DNA of 64,000 bases from Gnetum montanum (Eukaryota; Streptophyta; Gnetopsida; Gnetales; Gnetaceae): positions 18,073 to 82,072 of the forward strand of contig MNCI01004325.1 in the NCBI GenBank assembly GCA_015680685.1. The letters are read 5' to 3'. The position numbers and the translations under genes were made by a program. The notes beneath the pieces are model-generated. The model had not been told where the DNA came from. It made no database searches and saw only the letters and a program-made list of their open reading frames with translations. This document shows, piece by piece, positions 56,160 to 64,000 of the stretch (position 1 is its first letter; every line of letters begins with the position of its first letter).

Positions 56160-58709
56160 ATGTCTTCTTCTCCACACAAAAGCTCTTCACTGCCTAGGAC
56201 CAACACTAGAGACAATCGGTGGCACAACATACATAACCAAGAACCGCTAGTTCCTCAACAATTCAATGTGGTGTATACTCACCACGATGAGTATATACTC
56301 AACTTTACCTTTATCTTCCATCAAGATGAACAACTGCGATGAAGAGACTTGGAGGGTAACATAGTGTTGCCTCCAGATAGAGCCACCCCCAACATGCTCC
56401 TTCGTGCCCTTGCACGAATAGGCATGTCACAATTATATGTTGAGTACATTGCATGCGATTACAATGTAAGCTACTACCATCCCACAAACGGCAAGAGAGT
56501 TATCATACATCGTTGAAGGACAAAGGCCCCTGTAATGCTTCGTCCATCATAAGCAAAATTAAGGATGGTGAACCTATTTCAATATGTTCTCCAAAAAATG
56601 ATGTTCCCCCTCCTAACAATGGTGAGGAGGTGGGGTATTAGAACCTACACTCCATGATTCACAACCCTGATTCTGATCCCCACGAACACCAAGTGTTCAA
56701 TGTGGGAACACAAACAAAAGATAAGGGTGAGCATTCTAATTGTCATTGCGATCAGGGTCGAGATCACTAAAGGGAAGGTAGGAAACATCGTCATGGCAAT
56801 GGTTCTCCTTCCTCTTCCCCTTCATCATCACATTCACCCTCTCCTTCAACATCGGGATGCAGTCATAAGGGACCTCACTGTGAGGATAAGGGTAAACATA
56901 GTGAGAAAACTCGATGAGAGAGTTGAGAGAGAGGATGAGGGCACTCAAAAGAATCAAGGAATAAAAGAAGGGAAGGTAGGGAACCGTGTAGACATCATAG
57001 ACGCCATGAAAGAAATGAACATGAAAAACCCCTACTTGCAACCTGAAGCATGTTAGACATTACGGAGGCCGTTAGAATACCTACAAGGCACCAAAAAGAT
57101 AGTCGGATCAAGAGACTAGACATGAATAACATCCCACGATTTGAGGGGGGATACAATGCTGATCCGTAGAACCACTTACAGGCATTTCATGATGCCTATG
57201 CCTTGCAAAACATTGAAAATGAGTGGCAAAAGTTACAGTTGTTTCCAAGGACACTCATAAAAGAAGTGGAAAGCTGGTACTAGTCCTTAGAACTAGAATC
57301 CATTCGAAGGTGGAGTACGATGTTAGAATTGTTTAACGATAAATATCAAATACACTACCAAGTGTCCAACTTGCAAAAGTAGATCCAAGGATGGAAGTAG
57401 GGAAATCATGAACCCTTGGATACTACCATGGGCCAATATTATGCATTGCTACATCATTGCCCAGGCCATGATTATGCACAACGGGATCAAGTACGCCATC
57501 TCGTAGATGGGCTAAGACATGAAACCAGGAGAACCCTTGGGACATATGCCCAAGGGTTCATAGATTGTTGGAGCAAGTAGCTAAGGAAGAAGGAGAACTA
57601 CATAAGAGAGAAAGCGCTGAAGAGTATAACCGCGATCCTTTCCTTTGAAAGAGGGGAGTAAGATTCTGTGAAGAGGAGGATGAGTCACCACTCGAAGGGT
57701 TGGTGAGTAGGAAAACCTTACCGCTTCAGAAATTAACAACAGAAGTGTCAGCTAAGGTAGATCAGATGTGGGACTCCTTAGATAGTATATTTGAAACCAT
57801 TTTAAAAATCGTAGAGGAGTCTAAGGAGCGAAGTAGTGACCATGATAAGAAAAAGAAGAGGGATTTGGACCATGCACGTAACAAAGGTAAGGGTAAAATG
57901 GCTATCACTAAAGAGGTTATGGACTCGGATACAGACAATGACGATGGATGTGAGATATGCCAATATGACCATCCTAAGGAATGTTGCCCAATAATCTCAA
58001 ATTTACAAGAGTTTGGGGTGTATGCACTCAACCCAAGACTTAAAAAATGGCAAGCACCCCGTTGATTACCTTATCCCCAAGGTAACCCAAGGTAGTTCCA
58101 CCAACCATTAATGTATATCCAAGTGGAACTCCACCACAGCCTATTGAACAACACTAGCAGTGGAAATACCCATAGTCATGGGGGATGCCATCACCAAGGC
58201 AACAATACCCTTACCGGTAACCAGATCCATATGGCTACTACGTGCAGCAGCCAATCTCTCCACATGACTCTATTAGTCGTGTGACACCACCACATAACTA
58301 CCAAGCTCAGGAGTATTATAGGACTCAATCTCTTGGGAGATACACACCACATGCATACCATTCTCCAAATCCATTCGCATCTCTCACACCGATAGCTCCA
58401 CCACCACCTGCTCCAGTTATGCAAGGGAAACTCCCCACTCAACGACAGCAACACAATGCTATGAGAGCTATAAACCTTCAACCCACTGCTGGTTCTGAAA
58501 ACCATACAAAGAGAAGACCTTTCTTCAGAACCAAAAGCCCAAACAAGCTCTCACAATCACAAGTAGTTGAGCCTTCGAACGTTCCTCCATCAAATAAGTC
58601 TTTGAAGCTCCCTTCAAACCAACAACAGAGCTCAACGCACACGGTTATGTTAACACATACCATTACTGATTGGATTAAGGTAGGCCACCTTCCCAGGGAA
58701 ATTCTTTGA
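56160..58709 (+). pseudogene. Gag remnant (55.2-62.1 kb element)
   Basis: It starts at the ATG at 56160 (MSSSPHKSSSLPRTNTRD), breaks, then shows a basic/His-rich linker (56700-57056), a gag core (about 57110-57600: PRFEGGYNADP, LQAFHDAYALQNIENEWQ, YYALLHHCPGHDYAQ), a charged segment (57700-58065: SRKTLPLQKLTTEVSAKVDQ, basic KKKKRDLDHARNKGKGK) with CEICQYDHPKECC as a short zinc-knuckle-like motif, and a Pro/Gln-rich linker (58242-58709) that ends one frame away from the protease. About six lesions; matches the gag at 43938-46502 throughout. Confidence 0.82.
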
Positions 58710-58722
58710 TCTTGGAAGTCCC

Positions 58723-59478
58723 TTGATTTATCTCCAAGTTGCTAGGAATGAACCATGTAAAGTTCTTCTAGACTCAAGTTCTGGAGTCAACTTGATATCA
58801 AAAGAAATGTATAAAGCCTGGAACCTACCTCCACTAAAGAAGAGCAATATTCACTTAGAGCTAGCTGACCAGTCCATCACTATTCCCTTGGGATTGGTGG
58901 AGGATATCGTTACCACTGTGTGTGGTTGGTCATACCTAGCTAATTTCCTAGTGATCCAAGTAAACAATGACAAGGGGGACTTCCCAATAATAATGGGAAA
59001 GGCATGGCTAAGTACCATTAATGCATGCCTAGGAATCCGTGATCTTTCCCTAGAAATATCTAAGGAAAACACTTATGGGAAGATCGAGAAGAAGAAAGTT
59101 CCATACATCACATACAGTGATACAGAGTGTGATGGCGTACAAGAATGTTTAGTATTTCCTGCATGCAACCGGTGTGCACCAGAGGTAAACATACAAAAGT
59201 GCCTATATGTAGCAACCACACAACAAAGAGACACCCAGTGGTTGACAACTAATCAAAAGAGAAATTCACCAATATGCATGGAACTAACTGGGGGACCAAC
59301 ATGCACTCACGTTGAAAACATAGATACATTGGAGCAAGAGCATCACCAACTTCCAACCATTAACCTAAAAACACCAATTGGGAGGAGTTGGACACTTCTA
59401 AGAAATTTAAATAAGTGCTCACTATTTTGGATCTCTCCCTTTCAATTCAATCAAGGGGGAGATGGCCACCTATGCTGA
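58723..59478 (+). pseudogene. Retropepsin-like protease, open but with altered active site
   Basis: An unbroken 251-codon frame. Near its start is CKVLLDSSSGVNLISKEMY, where the loop normally reads D-S-G-S; the sister copy at about 43.83 kb keeps DSGS. Then come GWSYLANFLVIQVNN and FPIIMGKAWLSTINACLG, the usual later strands, and an acidic C-terminal tail with several Cys. The frame is shifted by one base relative to the gag linker. The sequence then runs into the motif at 59449-59459 instead of an RT. Confidence 0.82.
59449..59459 (+). promoter_or_regulatory. Internal polypurine-tract-like motif after protease
   Basis: AATCAAGGGGG followed by AGATGG. It is a variant of the AGTCATGGGGG core and lies at the same place as 43055-43065 (there exact, also followed by AGATGG on the minus strand). 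Confidence 0.5.
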
Positions 59479-59479
59479 T

Positions 59480-61329
59480 CATTTGAGGCCCTCAATTCCT
59501 TTTTTAAGTTTTTGTTTTACACATTTTCGTTTTACAAATTTCTTTAACTTTTTTTTTTTTACAATATCATTTATACTTTTTCATTTCTTTTTGTGTTTAA
59601 TTAGTTTGTTTGATTCGTCACTTAATAAGTGCTCCAAAGATGGTGTGAACTGTATCCCATTGATTGCTAATGTTTTGTTTTTACCTTTAAGTTATGATGT
59701 TGATACTAAGGTATGGTTCTTTTGATATAGTAGGCAATGAGTCCACTTCATCCATACATCCGTAAATTTCTATGGTCTCTCTTGGCTTGGAACTGTACAG
59801 TCTCCTTTCTCAATAATAAGAACTATCAACGAACTAGTGACTGGGCATTTCTCAAACTAAGGAAGGACTTAAGGATTGAAAAGGGTGTGACTTCAAGGGG
59901 ATTTGATGCACTTGTTCTGGCCATTCTCTAGGGTGCTTGGATGTTTTCTTCGTATGTTTTCTTACCATTCTGACGTTGCTGCATTATCGAGAAGCTGAGC
60001 TAATAAAAATAATAAGTCTTTGCATGGTGTGGTTCTCACACACAAAAAAATAGTGAGAATTCAAAGCACACCCCTTAGACGAAATAATCATTTAGGCTAC
60101 AAGAATTAGTTATGGAACTAAAATAAACATGTTCCCTCTAACTAAGGCCCTTCTCGCTTCCTACTTTCTCCTCTTTCGTTTCGTCGGAATAGTGGTGGCT
60201 CTGTGGTCAAGGAATTCTTGTTACTTCAAGTGGATGGATGGGCCGAATGTATTAATGTGAAGTCACTGAATGTGGTTTTTTTGAGGCTAGATTTGGAATG
60301 GGATCTACTAAGTCACATTAACCATTAATACACAAGGGGTTGTACACCACCTTATTCTTGAGGTTCCATTCCATTCTCTTCTTTCCATCCTTTTTTTCCC
60401 ATTTATCACCTCATTGTCAGTTGTATCAGTAGTCCATATTTTGGTGGATGCATTGTTTTCTTTTTGGTAAACTCTTGTGGTTAAGAATTTAACTCTTGTC
60501 TCCAAATGACATTACTAGAGCCTATGAACTCTTTAAATGTGGGATTGTTAGGGCATTAAGGGCATGAGCCTACTTTGGGGAGGACCCACTGGCATTCCTA
60601 TTTGGTGTATCTATTAATTTCTTTCTCTTAAATATTTCCGCAATCACCATTTATTTTGTTCATCTCCCTCTTTGATATTTGTTTTATCGATGTTTTCGTT
60701 GTTTCTTTTTCTTCATCTTTCTTATTCCTTCTCTTTTTCCATTATATCACTACCAGAGGTTCGCTCTCAGTCATGGGGATCCTGGTCCAATTTTTTGATT
60801 TTTCTCTTAACCCCTACACCTCGGGTAGTCACTAGTATTATATCTCTAGATCTGTATAAGCCATATCACAACTTAGCCAATAGACCTTACATCGAAGCAA
60901 GGTATCAATTGCATTGTGATTCATTTATCCTTGCTAATATCATATTGTGTTATGTGTGCAGATGACAATCATACAACAACAAATTGGATCTAGAGGAAAC
61001 ACTTGGAATGGACTAGTGTTGAAGCAGTTATGCAAAGAACAAGATTGATGGTGTGCTTATGGATGAACAACGAAAGGTGAAATATTGGCATTGGCAGCAG
61101 TAGACTTCTTCTTTTCTCTCTCTCTTCTCTCTTCTCTCTCAGCTACCAAATAAGGCTGGATGTCAAATATGTATAGTGTTCACTCTTGTTATCATGAACA
61201 CTAAATTTTATCATGTATTGTAACAATGATCCATTCACATGTCACCCCATTCACCATTAGTATCATTCAAGTCAATAATCCCATACCTTCCCAATATTTT
61301 GTAAGGAACTCGAGGACGAGTTTTCATTT
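59480..61329 (+). other. Unidentified region after protease (55.2-62.1 kb element)
   Basis: 1.85 kb without a recognisable domain. A frame near 59737-59931 ends KGVTSRGFDALVLAIL and is shared with the sister copy (42426-42640). T-rich runs occur at 59540 and 60700, and a (TC)n-rich stretch near 61110-61140. AGTCATGGGG at 60769-60778 repeats the polypurine core. Confidence 0.6.
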
Positions 61330-61342
61330 AGTCATGGGGGTA
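61330..61342 (+). promoter_or_regulatory. Polypurine tract
   Basis: AGTCATGGGGGTA directly before the 3' LTR start TGATGGGATGC. Confidence 0.85.
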
Positions 61343-62083
61343 TGATGGGATGCAATATCGCATGGGCTACGATATTGCGTACACGATATCACAGCCCGTT
61401 ACCAATTCTATAAATAAGAGGCAGCTTTCCCTTGTTTCAAAATCTAGATCTAGATCCTTAGCTAAACTCTAGCAGTTTTATCATTCCAGAGATAGAATAA
61501 TTTCCATGTGCCCGCAGTAGGAGTCTCAAAGTGAATGGATCTTTATTCGAGCAAATTGTACCTGAGCACATATTTGTGTACAGAAATAAAGACAAACTTT
61601 CTAATAAACCTTGTAGTGCATGAACTAAGTTAAATAGGATTTAATTATAGTTAAATGTTTAATTTCTTTCATAGATAATTAAATCTCTCTTAACCCTTAA
61701 CTCTCCTAGTTAAGTGCATTTAGTACGACTGCTTCGAGCACATGCGCTAAGCTTGGTAACCCAGTAATGAATAGCATTTGGTAATTCTAGTAGCGTTGCA
61801 CTAGTTTAGGGTGTGTATGGTAAGTGGGAATGGATACTGATACTAGGATGATTAGAGCTTAGTTAGTGAAAGTTAGTTTCTTAGTCTCTTCACCCTTTCT
61901 CCTCTTAGTGTAGGCGATAAAAAGATAAAAGACATAAAAATCACATACCTCAAGCTTACTTAACCATACAACCATGACAAATACAAGTAAGCTTGGGAAG
62001 AAAATGATTGATTAACCTTAAGTGTTCCATAAGGTGTGTAAGCACTTAGTCCTTGGAGTTCGACTGGATCGTGAGGGTAACGC
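61343..62083 (+). repeat. 3' LTR of the 55.2-62.1 kb element, 3'-truncated
   Basis: It aligns with 55196-55970 and then stops in GGGTAACGCG; the final ~44 bases ending TCATCA are gone. GATATC-type words near its start and TCTATAAATAAG (61408 on) match the 5' LTR. Confidence 0.9.
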
Positions 62084-62084
62084 G

Positions 62085-62345
62085 ATGGTAGTTCCTTGGA
62101 GTTTCTTTCCATCATCAAGGGGATTCAGAAATTTAGATTGTTTCTACAAGAAAAACATTTTATTATTCATAGTGACCTTAAACATTTTGAGAAGTACCTT
62201 AGCATTAAGAATCTAAATAAAGTCATCCATACTCACCTTATATGATGGGCATTATTTCTTGTAAATTTTGAATTTTCTACTGAATATATTAGTGGTAAGC
62301 AGAATGCTTTAGTTTATTTCTTGACAAGGGAGCATAACCTCTGTT
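62085..62345 (+). pseudogene. Endogenous caulimovirid RNase H remnant
   Basis: A nearly open plus-strand frame gives SIIKGIQKFRLFLQEKHFII, then HSDLKHFEKYL, one stop, then WALFLVNFEFSTEYISGKQN and VYFLTREHNLC. The pattern (I-x-x-G-I-x-K-F-x-x-F-L, T/S-D-x-K, E-Y-I-x-G-K-x-N-x-x-x-x-x-L-T-R-E) is that of caulimovirid RNase H; gypsy elements usually end in a L-S-R. It begins right after the truncated LTR and is the C-terminal partner of the RT remnant ending at 55195. Confidence 0.75.
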
Positions 62346-62359
62346 GAATTACTAATTTG

Positions 62360-63298
62360 TTTGCTAGAATGTATATATTTTGTAGAGGGAAGGATGGAAA
62401 TTACAATCTTCTTCATATATTAGAGCTTGTCGAGCAAATGAAGTTTATATGCCAACTTTGAAAACACATGCTCTTGAGATCTAGCATGGTGTAGCTTTTG
62501 AAGCCTATTGTCTTTGGTGTCAGTTTAATGATAGAAGTGCTCATATTAGGCAAATGACTTACCATTCTTTCATACCTCATATAGTTATTAAGAATATGGT
62601 CATGATGTATAACCTAACTTTCATACTATAAATCCTTCAATATGATAATGAGGATGTTTGCATAGAAATGAACCTTCTGCAATGGCCATTATATGAACCC
62701 TCTCCTTTCCACCATTTTGTTATTGAAATCAACAATTGGAATCCTTGAAATGAATTGTTCTGGAAATGGTTGAGTAAGTATGGTTATACACCTAAGTATT
62801 ATGGTCCAAGGTACCCTCATCATCTGTATAACCATTGAAATGAATACCATGGTGACTTCTTGTACTATGGTGATTTGCAAACTAGAGGTTGGCATGCCCT
62901 GAGTTATGGCTATAATCCTTGCTACTTCCTTACCACCTATATCAGTAGGAAAATTGATTGGTCCAACCCCTGGGGTTACACATTTTATTTTGACGTATAT
63001 ACTACTAACCAACATGACATTATAGAAACATGTAGGTTGCAGGACATTCCACCAACAACTCTCCATTTGAAATTTCTTGATGAAAAAATCCAAGCAAAAC
63101 ATAATGATGGCTTTGGATATTAAGTTCTCCAATTCTTGTATGAAGGTAAAGCCCTTGGCTTTGATAGGAATCATCCTCCTACTCCATGGTCTAACAATGA
63201 TAGACCTGGTCCCAGTCATCACCACCCTACTTTCATGCCACCTACCAATGATGATGAACCACCATATGATGATGACAATGGAGGATTTGCCAACTAGA
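62360..63298 (+). pseudogene. C-terminal module of the caulimovirid polyprotein, unknown
   Basis: After RNase H a frame of about 280 codons (about 62450-63298) with five or six stops continues up to the viral promoter region. It is very rich in Tyr, Trp, Phe and His: for example FHHFVIEINNWNP, ELFWKWLSKYGYTPKYYGP, EYHGDFLYYGDLQTRGWHAL and SNPWGYTFYFDVYTT. A candidate zinc motif CLWCQFNDRSAHIRQMTYH lies near 62508-62566. It ends in a Pro/His/Asp-rich tail (PPTNDDEPPYDDDNGG). It does not look like the RNase H connection or a transactivator that I know. I cannot assign a function. Confidence 0.5.
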
Positions 63299-64000
63299 AA
63301 AGCTATTACTTCAGTACCTGCATTATTATATATTAAGGTGTGCTATGTACTATTCTCCTTAAAAGGTGTGTTAGTGAAGAACACTATTTATAATGGAGAA
63401 TATATTCTCCCTTATCTTGTGCTAGTGTTGGATGAGTCATCCCACACCTAGAAGTGTCGAGAAGCCTTGCCTTCTCCTATAAATAGAGTGTCTTTTGATC
63501 CTTAGAGGCATTCAAAGAAGAGAGATCAAAAGTGAAGCACCTTGCTCCTTCTAAGCATTCCTTCTTTGAAGCATTCCTAAGGCTTTGTTTTGTAATTTTC
63601 CCTTGATTTGAAGTAATAAAAGTGTGCTTTCTTGCTTTCTCATATTGTGCTCTACTGACTAATGAAAGGAAGAGAGTGAAACTGTGATCTTGGCAGAGAG
63701 TGCTAAGAGTTACCTTATAGCCATGTCAAAGTAAATGATGATGATTGAGGAAATCTAACAAGGTCATTATTGATGAGAAGATCAAAAAAAATTCCATTTT
63801 ATTGACAATTAATACTATCATTGAAGCACCCTCAAATTCACATGTTGTAACCTTTGTAAACCCATCCCATGAAACCCAAGGCTAAACTTAATTGTAAATG
63901 TGAAGATTGTAACCCGTGAGAGGCAATCTCACATATTTCATACTTTTGGAACTGAAAAATGCCTCATAAGTGGCCAAAGCCTCATTTCTTGAGTGAAAAG
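63299..64000 (+). promoter_or_regulatory. Caulimovirid intergenic region: promoter and poly(A) signal
   Basis: Non-coding sequence follows the polyprotein. TGAGTCA (63433-63439) lies 39 bases before TATAAATAG (63478-63486), and AATAAA (63615-63620) follows 129 bases after the TATA box. A promoter with the poly(A) signal soon downstream is how caulimovirids make a terminally redundant genomic RNA. The initiator-Met primer site that should follow was not found before the window ends. Confidence 0.5.

Larger units (their letters stand above)
55196..62083 (+). mobile_element. Gag-protease gypsy-superfamily element, plus strand
   Basis: 5' LTR 55196-56014, tRNA-Asp-type primer site, gag, protease, about 1.9 kb of unidentified sequence, polypurine tract and a 3' LTR that loses its last ~44 bases at about 62083. 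No target duplication is seen: the right junction is not an LTR end, and the interrupted viral RT does not resume, so a deletion followed insertion. It is colinear with 40449-47204. Confidence 0.9.

Noticed and set aside
62860-63225. Minus-strand frame of 178 codons opposite the aromatic-rich module
   Set aside because: It is the antisense shadow; the plus strand shows better composition, a zinc-like motif and continuity with RNase H.
1-64000. CRISPR arrays, bacterial operons or defence systems
   Set aside because: Introns, LTR elements and tRNA-primed retroelements show plant nuclear DNA; no regularly spaced direct repeats of CRISPR type were seen.

Overview
The window is AT-rich plant nuclear DNA made almost entirely of decayed, nested retroelements, with one recognisable host gene. 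A seed plant with a very large genome, possibly a gymnosperm, would fit; this is an inference from repeat density, old and diverged LTR pairs, and an endogenous pararetrovirus. The one host gene is a three-exon nuclear gene for plastid ribosomal protein bTHXc/PSRP4 (S31) at 8795-9445 (+). No tRNA, rRNA or CRISPR was found.

Layout. 1-3.85 kb: minus-strand Ty3/gypsy internal region with the order gag, protease, RNase H, RT. 5042-5394: a copia-type LTR followed by an initiator-Met-type primer site. 7.17-7.9 kb and 10.57-12.24 kb: two minus-strand copies of one LINE family, lying on either side of the ribosomal gene. 13778-37839: an old minus-strand gypsy element (target duplication CATAA/CTTAA). 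It was later hit by a 1.1-kb insertion in its 3' LTR, a minus-strand copia element (16002-21261), a foreign LTR fragment (about 22.8-23.3 kb), and a plus-strand relative (28223-37024, exact duplication ACATG) that landed in its 5' LTR. 39054-50593: a large non-coding LTR element (exact duplication AAAGG). A minus-strand gag-protease element (40449-47204, exact duplication GTTGC) landed inside its primer-binding site. 50.6 kb to the right edge: an endogenous caulimovirid. Its movement-protein remnant is on the minus strand, head to head with coat, protease and RT remnants on the plus strand. A plus-strand gag-protease gypsy element (55196-about 62083) interrupts it, after which come RNase H, an unfamiliar aromatic-rich C-terminal module, and a TATA/polyadenylation region.

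The four gypsy relatives (13778-37839, 28223-37024, 40449-47204, 55196-62083) form one superfamily. They share LTR ends TGATGA/TCATCA or close variants, a tRNA-Asp-type primer site and a similar gag. None has a recognisable RT, RNase H or integrase. Two groups are visible: gag-protease elements, and elements with a long extra ORF (plant-transposon-associated domain plus coiled coils). All repeat the polypurine-tract motif AGTCRTGGGGG at internal positions, which is the most unexpected structural signal in the window. They probably depend on proteins supplied by another element.

Limits: homology calls come from reading motifs and comparing copies within the window by eye. Boundaries of decayed coding regions are approximate. 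Exact duplications and LTR ends were read directly from the sequence.
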